A stretch of 64,000 nt of DNA from Variibacter gotjawalensis (GCF_002355335.1 NZ_AP014946.1:1503501-1567500); one strand, 5' to 3'; positions 1-11,636 are shown, counted from the stretch's first letter. The notes: generated by a model not told the origin, from the sequence alone. Numbers and translations: made by a program.

Positions 1-818
1 AACAGCCCGATGATGATCACCGTAAAGAGGCCGGCGAACACCGACGCCGTTTCGAGCTGATTGCGGTTCTCGAAGATGAACCAGCCGAGACCGCCGGAGC
101 GCGAAGAGACACCGAACACCAGCTCAGCCGCGATCAGCGTGCGCCACGCGAAAGCCCAACCGATCTTGAGGCCGGTGAGGATCGACGGAAACGCTGCCGG
201 TATCAGCAAATACGCAACGTACGACAAGCCGCGTAGGCCGCAGTTTTGTCCCGCCATCCGCAGCGTCGGCGAGACCGACGTGAAGCCCGAATGCGTGTTG
301 AGCGCGACCGCCCACAGCACCGAGTGGATGATGACGAAGACGAGACTCTTGTAACCAAGACCGAACCACAGCAGTGCGAGCGGCAGCAGCGCGATTGCCG
401 GCAGCGGGTTGAACATTGCGGTAAGTGTCGACAGCAAATCCGTGCCGATGCGTGAGGATATTGCGAGCGACGTAAAGATCGCCGCGAGCGCGAGTCCGGC
501 CGAATAGCCCATCAGCAAAACTTGCAGCGACGTCCAGGTGCGTTCGAGAAGCACCCAGCGATTTTCCCACATCGCGGTGAGCATGTCGGCGAATGTCGGG
601 AACAGCAGCGGGTTGCTGACGTATGTTGCGTAAGCCTGCCAGATCGCGACAAGTCCCGCGAGAATGACGAGACGGCGCACCCAGGTCTGCGACCAGATGC
701 GTTCGCCGAACGACAGCGGCCGCTCGACGTCGCCGTAGTTGCCGGATTTGTCGGGCTCGACCGTGCGTTCGGGACGGCGCGGCGGCGACAGCGGACCGCG
801 CGTTGCAACATCAGCCAT
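1..818 (-). CDS. ABC transporter permease, SsuC/TauC/NrtB type (partial, C-terminus off the window)
   Basis: Inner-membrane permease of an importer for nitrate, sulfonate, taurine or a similar small anion. I translated the minus strand from ATG at 818; about 272 residues are visible and the frame is still open at base 1. An N-terminal cytoplasmic stretch of about 45 residues is followed by several hydrophobic segments. Near residue 225 is the cytoplasmic EAA-type loop (AARTLIAAELVFG...GLGW) that contacts the ATPase in BPD_transp_1 permeases. The start overlaps the stop of the upstream ATPase gene by 8 bases, so the two are translationally coupled. The family is clear; the substrate is not, because these importers share one architecture. 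Confidence 0.88.
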   Translation of the reverse strand, partial: MADVATRGPLSPPRRPERTVEPDKSGNYGDVERPLSFGERIWSQTWVRRLVILAGLVAIWQAYATYVSNPLLFPTFADMLTAMWENRWVLLERTWTSLQVLLMGYSAGLALAAIFTSLAISSRIGTDLLSTLTAMFNPLPAIALLPLALLWFGLGYKSLVFVIIHSVLWAVALNTHSGFTSVSPTLRMAGQNCGLRGLSYVAYLLIPAAFPSILTGLKIGWAFAWRTLIAAELVFGVSSRSGGLGWFIFENRNQLETASVFAGLFTVIIIGL

Positions 819-1647
819 GCGCGATCTCCTTGGTGAGTGCGGCTTCTTCGACGCGATCGGCGAACAACAAATCGTGCACGCGGCGATGCACTTGCTCGAA
901 GCGCGGCGTGCCCATGTCCGCGAAGGTCAAATCTTCGACATCGATCTCGGCCTTCACCTGACCGGGATGCGGTGACATGACTAGGATGCGGCTGCCGACA
1001 AGCAATGCCTCTTCGATCGAATGTGTGACGAAGATCACCGTGAAGCGAACGTCGTTCCAAAGCTGAACGAGTTCTTCTTGCATCTTCCGCCGCGTCAGCG
1101 CGTCGAGCGCTGCGAATGGCTCGTCCATCAGAAGGACTTCGGGCTCCATCGCGAGCGCCCGCGCGATCGCGACACGCTGTTTCATGCCGCCGGAGAGCAT
1201 GTGCGGATAGACATTCTCGAAGCGCGAGAGATTGACCTTGGCGAGCAGGCTGCGCGCATGATCGGTAGCCTGCGCGCGCGTCATATTCTTGTTGCGCAGC
1301 AGCGGAAATAGGACGTTGCCGAGCACAGTGCGCCACGGCAGCAGCTGGTCGAACTCCTGAAACACCATCATGCGGTCCGGGCCCGGACGATCGATTGTGC
1401 GACCCGAAAGGCGCATCGCGCCGCCGACCGGCTTCATGAAGCCGGCGATCGATTTGAGCAGCGTCGACTTGCCGCAGCCCGAAGGACCGAGCAGCACGAA
1501 ACGTTCCGCCTGATAGACGTCGAAGCCCACCTTCCACGTCGCGGTGACCAAATGCTGTGCCGTCTTGTATTGCAGCGTGACGTTGTCGACCGTCAGCAGT
1601 GGTTTGACGTTTCCTTGCGGCGTATCAACGCCGGTGCCGCTCGCCAT
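811..1647 (-). CDS. ABC transporter ATP-binding protein, SsuB/TauB/NrtD type
   Basis: Cytoplasmic ATPase powering the neighbouring permease; 278 residues. Walker A GPSGCGKST is at residues 54-62, the Q-loop follows VFQEFDQLLPW near 95-105, the signature LSGGMKQR starts at 151, Walker B VLLMDEP at 171-177, and the H-loop His is at about 209. This set matches the nitrate/sulfonate/taurine subgroup. The protein has a 15-residue leader before the nucleotide-binding domain. It overlaps the permease by 8 bases. The binding-protein gene is transcribed divergently from the other side of a 186-base gap, so one regulator could control both directions. Confidence 0.93.
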   Translation of the reverse strand: MASGTGVDTPQGNVKPLLTVDNVTLQYKTAQHLVTATWKVGFDVYQAERFVLLGPSGCGKSTLLKSIAGFMKPVGGAMRLSGRTIDRPGPDRMMVFQEFDQLLPWRTVLGNVLFPLLRNKNMTRAQATDHARSLLAKVNLSRFENVYPHMLSGGMKQRVAIARALAMEPEVLLMDEPFAALDALTRRKMQEELVQLWNDVRFTVIFVTHSIEEALLVGSRILVMSPHPGQVKAEIDVEDLTFADMGTPRFEQVHRRVHDLLFADRVEEAALTKEIAHG

Positions 1648-1833
1648 TCAGCCCCTCCGCGGGCGCGATACGCTCGCGCCGCCCTTCTTCTCGTTGACCC
1701 GCGTGGTTGTCGCGCGGTCTGCGTTGTAGTATCGCCACGGAAAGCATGCGGAAGGCAACCCCTACATTGCCGCCGCCAAGAAATGTGAGCGCAAAGCTCG
1801 CGATAAGCGCCGACAAGGCGTCGAGGAGGGAAC

Positions 1834-2832
1834 ATGATCCGCTATTTAATGGCAATCGCAATTGCGTTGTTCTCGCTGACGAGCGTGCGCGACGCACGCG
1901 CCGAAGCGAATACGGTCCGTCTCGCGAACCAATTCGGCATCGGCTACATGCAATTCATGGTGATGCAGGATCAAGCGCTGATCGAGAAGCATGCCAAAGC
2001 GGCCGGCCTCGGCGATGTCAAAGTCGAATGGGCATCCTTCCGTTCGTCCGACGTGATGAACGACGCGCTGATCTCCGGTTCGGTCGATTTCGTTTGCCTT
2101 GGTATTCCGGGCATCATCACGATTTACTCGAAGACCAAGGGCTCCGCAGTCGAAGTCAAAGCCGCGAGCGGGCTCAACGTGTCGCCGCTGATGCTTCTCG
2201 TGCGCGATCCGAACATCAAGTCGCTCGCCGATTTCAAAGATCAGCATCGCATCGCGCTTCCGGCGATCAAGGTATCGATGCAAGCGATCATGCTGCAGAT
2301 GGCGGCTGCGAAAGTTTTCGGCGATGCCAAGTACAGCTCGCTCGATCACCTGACAGTGTCGATGGCGCATCCGGATGCAACGGCCGCGATGCTCGGCGGT
2401 CAGAGCGAAATTGTCGCAAACTTCTCTTCGGCTCCGTTTCAGTATCGCCAAATGAAGAACAGCGGCATCCGCCGGATTCTCACCAGCACGGAATTGTTTG
2501 ATGAGCCTCTGTCGTTCAACGTCATCGCGTCGACGTCGAAATTCCGCAGGGACAATCCGAAGCTCTATGGTGCATTTCTCGCGGCGCTTAAGGAAGCGAC
2601 CGATATGATCAACACCAAGAAGAGAGAATCCGCCGCGATCTATCTGAAGTTAACGAACGACAAGATGCCGGTCGACGACCTCGTCGAAATCCTCGCCGAT
2701 CCGGCGATCCAGTACACGACGAAGGTCGGCGGCATCAACGCGTTCGTCTCCTTCATGGCGAAGACCGGAACGTTGAAAAACCCACCGGCTGATTGGAAGG
2801 ATATGTTCTTCCCGGAAGCGCTCGCGAACTAA
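1834..2832 (+). CDS. ABC transporter substrate-binding protein (NMT1/SsuA/TauA-like)
   Basis: Periplasmic receptor for the importer encoded to its left. The protein is 332 residues with a signal peptide at about 1-23 (hydrophobic core MAIAIALFSL, cleavage near ARA-EA). The mature part has the two-lobed layout of NMT1-like proteins: SVDFVCLGIPG near residue 80 and a late segment in which the protein counts substrates for occupancy (AIYLKLTND). The ATG is preceded by a strong GAGGAGGG ribosome site. It is divergent from the ATPase/permease pair and only 17 bases upstream of the FAH-family enzyme, suggesting that the enzyme may act on the imported compound. That link is an inference; the ligand cannot be named. 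Confidence 0.88.
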   Translation: MIRYLMAIAIALFSLTSVRDARAEANTVRLANQFGIGYMQFMVMQDQALIEKHAKAAGLGDVKVEWASFRSSDVMNDALISGSVDFVCLGIPGIITIYSKTKGSAVEVKAASGLNVSPLMLLVRDPNIKSLADFKDQHRIALPAIKVSMQAIMLQMAAAKVFGDAKYSSLDHLTVSMAHPDATAAMLGGQSEIVANFSSAPFQYRQMKNSGIRRILTSTELFDEPLSFNVIASTSKFRRDNPKLYGAFLAALKEATDMINTKKRESAAIYLKLTNDKMPVDDLVEILADPAIQYTTKVGGINAFVSFMAKTGTLKNPPADWKDMFFPEALAN

Positions 2833-2849
2833 GACTGTAGGAATCGGAA

Positions 2850-4034
2850 ATGCCTGTCTCGCTTGACCCGAAGACCACGCTGCCGCGCGACGGCTTGACC
2901 GGAACCCTCGTCGGCCGTGTGTGGCGGCCCGACGTCCAGGGCCCGTCTGTCGTTGTTCTTCGCCAGGACGGCGTCTTCGACGTCACGAAGGCATTCCCGA
3001 CGATGCGCGATCTCTGCGAAACGCGCTCGCCGGCCGCGACGGTGCAAGCAACGCAAGGTGAGCGCATCGGCAGTTTCGAGGACATTCTCGCCAACACGCC
3101 CGAGCATTCGCGCAACAATGCGAAGCCATGGTTTCTTGCGCCTAACGATCTGCAAGCCGTCAAAGCGGCTGGCGTCACGTTCGCGATCTCGCTGCTCGAA
3201 CGCGTTATCGAGGAGCAGGCGCGCGGCGCACCTGAGGGTGCGGCGGCCGCGCGTCAGGAAGTCGAGAATGCGCTCGGCGGAAAAGTCGAAGGCCTCAAGC
3301 CCGGCTCGCCAGAAGCGATGGAGCTCAAGAAGCTGCTTCAGGCGAAAGGCCTGTGGTCGCAGTATCTCGAAGTCGGCATCGGGCCGGACGCCGAAATTTT
3401 TACCAAGGCACAGCCGATGTCGGCAGTCGGCACCGGAGCATCTATCGGCATCCTCCCGATCTCGACCTGGAACAATCCGGAGCCTGAAATCGTCCTCGTC
3501 GTTACTTCGCATGGCGAGATCGTCGGCGTGACGCTTGGCAACGACGTCAACTTGCGCGACATCGAGGGCCGCTCGGCGCTGCTGCTCGGCAAGTGCAAAG
3601 ACAACAACGCGTCGGCCGCGGTCGGCCCGTTCATTCGTCTGTTCGACGCGACCTTCTCGCTGGACGATGTCCGCGCCTCGACTGTGACTTTGTCGGTCAC
3701 CGGCACGGATGGCTTCGTCCTCGAAGGCGAAAGCCACATGAGCAAGATTAGCCGCGATCCGGTCGAGCTGGTTGAGGGCATGATGGGGTCGCACCATCAG
3801 TATCCGGACGGGGCGGTGCTCTATCTCGGGACGATGTTTGCCCCCATCAAGGACCGCGATGCCAAAGGGCAGGGCTTCACGCATCACCTCGGCGATGTGG
3901 TCACGATCGCGTCCGAGAAGCTCGGATCGCTCACCAACGTGGTCACGACCTGCGAACAGGCGCCCCACTGGACCTTCGGCAGCGGCGCCCTAATGCGGAA
4001 CTTGGCCCGCCGTGGCCTGCTGACCGGCGCATAA
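2850..4034 (+). CDS. Fumarylacetoacetate hydrolase (FAH) family protein
   Basis: Likely hydrolase or decarboxylase of the FAH fold, which uses a divalent metal to act on beta-dicarbonyl compounds or sugar-acid keto derivatives. The protein is 394 residues, the longer single-chain form. The FAH core lies in the C-terminal two thirds, with GPDAEIFTK near 182, a central NPEPEIVLV stretch near 211 (the usual PEP-E metal-ligand region), GNDVNLRDIEG near 230, and LLLGKCKDNNAS. It sits 17 bases after the substrate-binding-protein gene in the same orientation. Substrate unknown. An arabonate/xylonate-dehydratase-like role is possible but not supported here. Confidence 0.85.
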   Translation: MPVSLDPKTTLPRDGLTGTLVGRVWRPDVQGPSVVVLRQDGVFDVTKAFPTMRDLCETRSPAATVQATQGERIGSFEDILANTPEHSRNNAKPWFLAPNDLQAVKAAGVTFAISLLERVIEEQARGAPEGAAAARQEVENALGGKVEGLKPGSPEAMELKKLLQAKGLWSQYLEVGIGPDAEIFTKAQPMSAVGTGASIGILPISTWNNPEPEIVLVVTSHGEIVGVTLGNDVNLRDIEGRSALLLGKCKDNNASAAVGPFIRLFDATFSLDDVRASTVTLSVTGTDGFVLEGESHMSKISRDPVELVEGMMGSHHQYPDGAVLYLGTMFAPIKDRDAKGQGFTHHLGDVVTIASEKLGSLTNVVTTCEQAPHWTFGSGALMRNLARRGLLTGA

Positions 4035-4108
4035 ATCGCTCGAAAAACCGGCGTTTTCCACCATCTGCGGGCTTTTGCAGCCCGCGGGGCGGTGATAATT
4101 TGTTAACT

Positions 4109-4678
4109 ATGATGGATCCCGACCACGCTCCCGCCGTACGCGCGGGCGATGTTTCGCCCCTCACGGCGGCGATGCGCGAAGCCCGCATCGAGACAGCCGA
4201 GCAGACCGGCGTGGTCGTTGATCTGCACGATGCCGAGCTGGCGCGGCTCGAAATTCTCAACGACGCGTTGTCCCCGATTTTCGCCGACATCCCCCCGGAG
4301 ATTCAGATCTTCGATCGCGGCATCACGCAGGGCCGCCAGCCCCGCCTCTGGCTCGATTCGGTCGCGCACGTGGAAATGGGCCGCGACAAGCGCGTCTATC
4401 GCTTCTTGCTGGATTCGCATCTCGGTCGCCGCATCGGCGCGGAATCGACTGCCGTTGAGCCGATCGTCCAAGCGGTCACACGCTATGTCGCGCGCCGTCT
4501 CGTCGAGCGCGAGCGCGCCCTCGCGGCCGGTCCGGCACCGAACGTTGCCGAGCAGCGTTTTTTTGCCGAGACGCACCGCCGCCGCAAATGGCGCGGCGTC
4601 GGATTGTTCGCGCTCGGTGTGCTGGCCGGAGCGATCGGCCTCTTGGCGATCGCCTGGTTTCTCCCGCCGCACTACTAA
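4109..4678 (+). CDS. Conserved hypothetical protein with C-terminal membrane anchor
   Basis: I do not recognise a named family. The protein is 189 residues from ATG 4109; ATG 4112 and an upstream TTG at 4100 are alternatives. The first 150 residues are charged and soluble-looking. A basic stretch (RRRKWR) precedes a single hydrophobic segment near residues 163-183, and the chain ends a few residues later. This suggests a tail-anchored protein with its bulk in the cytoplasm. The stop overlaps the convergent metallophosphoesterase gene by four bases. A GC hairpin (4067-4085) lies just upstream but has no U-tract. Confidence 0.68.
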   Translation: MMDPDHAPAVRAGDVSPLTAAMREARIETAEQTGVVVDLHDAELARLEILNDALSPIFADIPPEIQIFDRGITQGRQPRLWLDSVAHVEMGRDKRVYRFLLDSHLGRRIGAESTAVEPIVQAVTRYVARRLVERERALAAGPAPNVAEQRFFAETHRRRKWRGVGLFALGVLAGAIGLLAIAWFLPPHY

Positions 4679-5538
4679 CCGAGCGGCAGTGACGTCCGCG
4701 CGCTCTCGGTGATCACGCTGGAGCGCCAGCGCCGTGAGACGATCTCGCAGCGCCAGCCGTCTTCGTTCGAGAAGCCGTAGAGATTGTAGCCCGCAGTCTC
4801 CGAACCCTTCGTCATCGACGCGGACGGCACGCCGAACACTGGAACGCCGCCGATCCATGTCAGCGCACCGACATGCATGTGTCCGTGCAGAACGGCCGCA
4901 ACACGATGTCGGCCGATCAGCGCGCGAAAAGCGTATGCATCGAGCAGCAGCTTGTGCTTGTCGTGCGGGAACGTCGTAGGCGGATGATGCATCAGCACGA
5001 CGACGGGTTCGCTCGCATTGTCCAACTCTGAGAGCACAGCATCGAAGCGCTGCATCTGCTCGGGCCCAATCAAGCCAGTCGCGCGGAACGGCGGCGTCGG
5101 CACCGCTGTCGATAGTCCGACCAAAGCAACACCGCCCCGCCGCCGCACGAACGGAAACGACGCGCTGCCGTCATCGCCGCGCATGTAGTCGCCCCACTGC
5201 GCCGCAGCGTGACCCATTGTCGCGCGCACGTAAGCGTCGTGATTGCCCGGCACGAGCGTAACGTCGTGCGGAACGCCGACTTGCGACAGAAAGTCGCGAG
5301 CCGCCGCGAACTCGCCCGGCAGCGCGACGTTCACGAGATCGCCGGTCAGAGCGATGTGATCCGGCGCTTGCGCTTTCAAATCCGCGAGGATCGCAGCGAG
5401 CGTTTCGATGCGGTGTTCATGGCGTCGTCGGAACGACCAATTGGCAAATCCGATCGCGCGCTTTCCCATCAGCTCGCGAAAGCGCGGGCGCGGCATGGAC
5501 GGCAGATGTGGATCGGAAAAGTGCGCCAAACGAAGCAT
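4675..5538 (-). CDS. Metallophosphoesterase (calcineurin-like phosphohydrolase)
   Basis: Dinuclear-metal phosphoesterase of the calcineurin/CpdA-like superfamily. The metal-ligand motifs occur in the family order: DPHL near residue 9, GDLVN near 65, GNHD near 97, MHHPP near 172, and GHMHVG near 208. The protein is about 287 residues from ATG 5538; a GTG at 5565 would add nine residues. No signal peptide is visible, so it is probably cytoplasmic. It is convergent with the hypothetical gene on its 3' side. The natural substrate cannot be told from sequence; cyclic-nucleotide phosphodiesterase is one possibility in this family. Confidence 0.88.
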   Translation of the reverse strand: MLRLAHFSDPHLPSMPRPRFRELMGKRAIGFANWSFRRRHEHRIETLAAILADLKAQAPDHIALTGDLVNVALPGEFAAARDFLSQVGVPHDVTLVPGNHDAYVRATMGHAAAQWGDYMRGDDGSASFPFVRRRGGVALVGLSTAVPTPPFRATGLIGPEQMQRFDAVLSELDNASEPVVVLMHHPPTTFPHDKHKLLLDAYAFRALIGRHRVAAVLHGHMHVGALTWIGGVPVFGVPSASMTKGSETAGYNLYGFSNEDGWRCEIVSRRWRSSVITESARTSLPLG

Positions 5539-5590
5539 TCGGCGCACGCTAGTGTAATTCGCCACCAGCGCAAAATCGGGATCGCCATGG

Positions 5591-5630
5591 ACAAAATAAA
5601 ACGGCGCCCCCGGGGGGAGGGGGGCGCCGT
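5591..5630 (-). terminator. Rho-independent terminator, minus strand
   Basis: A perfect 11-bp stem (ACGGCGCCCCC at 5601-5611 with GGGGGCGCCGT at 5620-5630) has an 8-base loop. On the minus strand it is followed by TTTATTTTGT. No annotated large gene on that strand ends just before it; the nearest candidate is the 33-residue ORF at 5674-5775. Confidence 0.7.
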
Positions 5631-5673
5631 CGTCGCGAGGTTATTGAGGGAGGACAACAACCGTCGCGTGGAC

Positions 5674-5775
5674 TTAGTACGTAGGTTGTACGCGAGCGTT
5701 CGCCAACGTCGCCGCGGCATCACTGCCATGCATGCGCCGCGCAGCTTTGTTGGCGAAAGTCCGTAGGTGTGACAT
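5674..5775 (-). CDS. Possible small protein (33 aa) ahead of an orphan terminator
   Basis: The ORF runs from ATG 5775 to a TAA at 5674 and encodes a basic 33-residue peptide beginning MSHLRTFANKAARR. It stops 44 bases before a strong minus-strand terminator that otherwise has no gene. Against it: no clear ribosome-binding site precedes the ATG, and its promoter would have to lie inside the Nudix gene, whose start is only 9 bases away on the other strand. It may instead be an untranslated small RNA. Confidence 0.3.
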   Translation of the reverse strand: MSHLRTFANKAARRMHGSDAAATLANARVQPTY

Positions 5776-5784
5776 GACGGCGTC

Positions 5785-6264
5785 ATGCTGAGCCGCTTCC
5801 GACAATTTGCCGAACCGGCGATCCGCCGCGTTCTCCATTTTTACTGGCGCTTCGCGCGCGGCATGACGCTGGGCGTGCGCGGCATCGTTCTCGACGCGCA
5901 AGGCCGCGTCTTCCTCATCCGCCATTCCTACGTGCCGGGCTGGCATCTGCCCGGCGGCGGCGTCGAGACCGGCGAAACGATGATACTGGCGCTGACGCGC
6001 GAGTTGGAGGAGGAAGGCAAAATCGTCTTCACGGCCCCGCCGCCGCTTTTCGCAATTTACTTCAATCTCCATGTTTCGCGCCGCGACCATGTCGCGCTGT
6101 ATGTCATCCGCGACTTCAAGCAGACCGAAACGCCGAAGCCGAACCGCGAGATCGTCGAGAGCGGCTTCTTCCCCTTCGATTCGTTGCCGGACGGCACGAC
6201 GCAGGGGACTCGCCGCCGCATCGCCGAGGTCACCTCCGGCAGCCCGCCAAGCCCGTATTGGTAG
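5785..6264 (+). CDS. Nudix hydrolase
   Basis: Pyrophosphohydrolase of the Nudix superfamily acting on nucleoside-diphosphate-linked compounds with a divalent metal; 159 residues. The Nudix box is at about residues 58-80: GGGVETGE, then seven residues, then RELEEEGKI. The catalytic REL-EE core is intact, but the glycine expected near the end of the consensus (EExGU) is shifted, leaving lysine at that position. The N-terminal 25 residues are basic and aromatic. Cytoplasmic. It precedes the GNAT gene in the same direction with a short gap, so the two may be co-transcribed. Substrate unknown. Confidence 0.9.
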   Translation: MLSRFRQFAEPAIRRVLHFYWRFARGMTLGVRGIVLDAQGRVFLIRHSYVPGWHLPGGGVETGETMILALTRELEEEGKIVFTAPPPLFAIYFNLHVSRRDHVALYVIRDFKQTETPKPNREIVESGFFPFDSLPDGTTQGTRRRIAEVTSGSPPSPYW

Positions 6265-6312
6265 GCGGATGGACGGAGCCGCCCCGCAATGCTATCGCGG
6301 GCCGGAACTGCC

Positions 6313-6834
6313 ATGAACGATCTGACCTTCACCATTCGCCAAGAGACCGCCGCCGACGCCGAGGCGATCGAGCGCCTGCACGAGCGCACGTTCGGCCCCG
6401 GCCGCTTCGCGCGGACGGCTTTTCGCATCCGCGAGAAGGTCGGACACCGCATCGACCTCTCTTTCACGGCGCGCGTCGGAACGCTGATGGTCGGCTCGAT
6501 CTGGCAGTGTTCGATCACGATCGGTGAGACGCCGGCTCTGTTTCTTGGCCCGGTCACCATCGAACCGGCCTTTCGCGGCCGCGGCATCGGCCAGGAGCTC
6601 ATCCGCCGCTCGCTCGAAGAGGCGACCAAACTCGGCCATCGCCTGTGCGTATTGGTCGGCGATGAGCCATATTACGGAAAGCTCGGTTTCAAGCTGATCG
6701 AGAAGAAGCGCGTGACGATGCAAGGGCCGGTCGACCCGGCGCGCCTTTTGATCTACGAGCTAGAGCCTGGCGCCTTCGAGGGCGTAGCAGGCGTTATCCG
6801 CCCCGATTGGAACGGCATCGGCGTCATCGGGTAA
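6313..6834 (+). CDS. GNAT-family N-acetyltransferase (YhbS-like)
   Basis: Acetyl-CoA-dependent acyltransferase; 173 residues from ATG 6313 (an ATG at 6289 adds eight unlikely residues). The acetyl-CoA-binding motif A is visible as LFLGPVTIEPAFRGRGIGQ near 72-90, with the RGRGIG pyrophosphate loop, followed by VLVGDEPYYGKLGF near 115-128, typical of YhbS/COG3153 proteins. It follows the Nudix gene by about 48 bases in the same orientation. The 3' end overlaps the convergent secreted-protein gene by 11 bases. Acceptor unknown. Confidence 0.88.
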   Translation: MNDLTFTIRQETAADAEAIERLHERTFGPGRFARTAFRIREKVGHRIDLSFTARVGTLMVGSIWQCSITIGETPALFLGPVTIEPAFRGRGIGQELIRRSLEEATKLGHRLCVLVGDEPYYGKLGFKLIEKKRVTMQGPVDPARLLIYELEPGAFEGVAGVIRPDWNGIGVIG

Positions 6835-7321
6835 GTTCGACAGTATCGCGTTCGCGGCAGCTGATCGCGGTGTATTCGCCGCTGATATTCTTCATCCCGA
6901 TATTGCGCAGATCTTCCAGCACATGCTGCTGCTCGCGCAGCTTGCAGAGATTTTCCTTGGCGAAAGCTTCGAGGGGCGCACGATCGCCGGTGACGCGGAG
7001 GATCGCGCCGATCCCCTCGTTCACGCAGCAGCCGATATACTTCGTCAGATACTCTTCCTCGACCACGACAAGCTCCTGACCGAGGAAAGTCGCCGGCCGT
7101 TTGACGATGCGATAGTCGGTGTAGTCCATCCGCCGGTCTGGTTTGAGCGCCAGCACCTTCTCGCGCACCAGGGCACGGATCGCTTCGCCGGGTTCCTTGA
7201 TCCTTTTCTGCTCCACCTTCGAATACGCCATCGCCTGCATGAGTTCGGCCTCGGCCTTGTTCTCCTGAGCCATCGCGGCGAAAGGCAGGACGATCAGCAG
7301 GGCGGCGAGCAGAACTTTCAT
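6824..7321 (-). CDS. Secreted hypothetical protein
   Basis: 165 residues, not recognised as a named family. ATG 7321 is chosen because it begins an obvious signal peptide (MKVLLAALLIVLPFAAMA-QE) and has a GAGAGG ribosome site about 8 bases upstream; an upstream in-frame ATG at 7468 would bury the signal sequence. The mature part contains YIGCCVNEGIGA with adjacent cysteines and a later ENLCKLREQ, plus SCRERD near the end, so disulfides are possible. Probably periplasmic. It is divergent from dgoK and its end overlaps the GNAT gene. Confidence 0.7.
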   Translation of the reverse strand: MKVLLAALLIVLPFAAMAQENKAEAELMQAMAYSKVEQKRIKEPGEAIRALVREKVLALKPDRRMDYTDYRIVKRPATFLGQELVVVEEEYLTKYIGCCVNEGIGAILRVTGDRAPLEAFAKENLCKLREQQHVLEDLRNIGMKNISGEYTAISCRERDTVELTR

Positions 7322-7409
7322 CGACAACCTCTCGAAAACAGCACGCTTTGCATTAGCGGCAGGACGTGGCGAAATGTGGAGCAAATGGCAAGCCGGGAGG
7401 AAGCCAGCC

Positions 7410-8318
7410 ATGGACGTCGCGTGGATCGCGGTCGATTGGGGCACGAGCAACGTGCGCGCTTGGGGCATCGCGCCGAATGGCGACGCGGCTTTTGGAGTTT
7501 CGTCCGATCAGGGCATGTCGCGTCTCGCGCGCGCGGATTATCCGGCCGTGCTCGGCGAATTGCTGACGTCCGAAATCGACATCGACGGCGATCTCTTGGA
7601 CGTCGTGATCTGTGGCATGGCCGGCGCGCGGCAAGGCTGGTGCGAGGCGCCGTATCTCGAAACGCCGGCGCGGCTCGATGATCTCCTGCAATATGCCGTG
7701 ACGCCCGATATGCCGCCGTCGCGTCTGCGTCCGCGCATTCTGCCGGGCGTGTGCCAGCGCGGCGGCAATGACGATGTCATGCGCGGCGAGGAAACGCAGC
7801 TGCTGGGTCTGATCGCGCTCGATCCGAAATTCGAAGGCATCGTCTGCATGCCGGGAACGCATGCGAAATGGGTCGAGCTGCGCGATCGCCAGATCAAGCG
7901 CTTCGCGACCGCGATCACCGGCGAATTGTTCGAAGTGCTGAGTGTGCATTCTGTGCTGCGGCATTCGCTCGGCGGCGAGATCAAAGAAGACGAGCGTCAG
8001 GCCGGAACGCTCGAAGGATTGCAGCGTGGTATCGAAGCCCCGGAAAAACTCACATCGACGCTGTTCCGTACACGCGCCGGCGCGCTGCTATCCGGACATT
8101 CGCCGAGCTGGTGTGCCGGCTATCTTTCTGGACTGTTGATCGGTGCGGACATCGGCGGCCAGCGCGATTGGATCGGAAACGCAGAGATTCCGCTGATCGG
8201 TGGGGCTACGTTGAGTCGCACCTATCAGGCCGGGCTCGAGATGATCGGCGCGCGCTCACGTGTCGTCGATGCGACGGAGGCCACGCTCACGGGCCTCCGC
8301 GCTTCTTACGTCGCGTGA
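7410..8318 (+). CDS. dgoK: 2-dehydro-3-deoxygalactonokinase
   Basis: Phosphorylates 2-dehydro-3-deoxygalactonate in the De Ley-Doudoroff galactose/galactonate route. The protein is 302 residues from ATG 7410, which has GGGAGGAAG upstream; the in-frame start at 7374 adds 12 unlikely residues. The N-terminus WIAVDWGTSNVRAWG is the family phosphate-binding motif, with GMAGARQGWCEAPY near 70 and CMPGTHAKWV near 147, all characteristic of DgoK. Cytoplasmic. The usual partners dgoA, dgoD or a galactonate transporter are not next to it. Its TGA directly abuts the stop codon of ileS on the other strand. Confidence 0.9.
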   Translation: MDVAWIAVDWGTSNVRAWGIAPNGDAAFGVSSDQGMSRLARADYPAVLGELLTSEIDIDGDLLDVVICGMAGARQGWCEAPYLETPARLDDLLQYAVTPDMPPSRLRPRILPGVCQRGGNDDVMRGEETQLLGLIALDPKFEGIVCMPGTHAKWVELRDRQIKRFATAITGELFEVLSVHSVLRHSLGGEIKEDERQAGTLEGLQRGIEAPEKLTSTLFRTRAGALLSGHSPSWCAGYLSGLLIGADIGGQRDWIGNAEIPLIGGATLSRTYQAGLEMIGARSRVVDATEATLTGLRASYVA

Positions 8319-11351
<3,033 letters not shown>

Positions 11352-11420
11352 CTGTGGCGCTTTGGAAATGAGTGGCGATACGGGCGGAAAGTCCCGGTCT
11401 TCCGCAGCGCGGTCCTTGGC

Positions 11421-11446
11421 GCATGATCCACGTTCGGGGATCATGC
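11421..11446. repeat. Short hairpin in ileS upstream region
   Basis: A perfect 9-bp inverted repeat GCATGATCC / GGATCATGC with an 8-base loop, about 70 bases upstream of the ileS start. No U-tract follows on either strand. About 100 bases further upstream, near 11531-11558, is a sequence resembling the GAAAAGTGGAAAC...TTCTCGG dyad common between genes in Bradyrhizobium relatives. Function unknown. Confidence 0.5.
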
Positions 11447-11636
11447 GTGGCGCGTCAGGCGGAAGCCGGGCCGATAATCGGCCGAATGATGCTGCGCAGT
11501 ATCGTCATGCCGGGTCTTCTAATGCATCGTTGCGAAAAGTGGAAACGCGTTCTCGGGAATTAGCCAACGCTTCGCACCCGGTTTGGCGAGGGCGCCGGCT
11601 GCCCCTTGTCCCTTTCCGTCCCCGCCGAAACCGGAA

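Noticed and set aside
4067-4085. GCGGGC/GCCCGC hairpin after the FAH gene as terminator
   Set aside because: No U-tract on either strand, so I did not call it a terminator.
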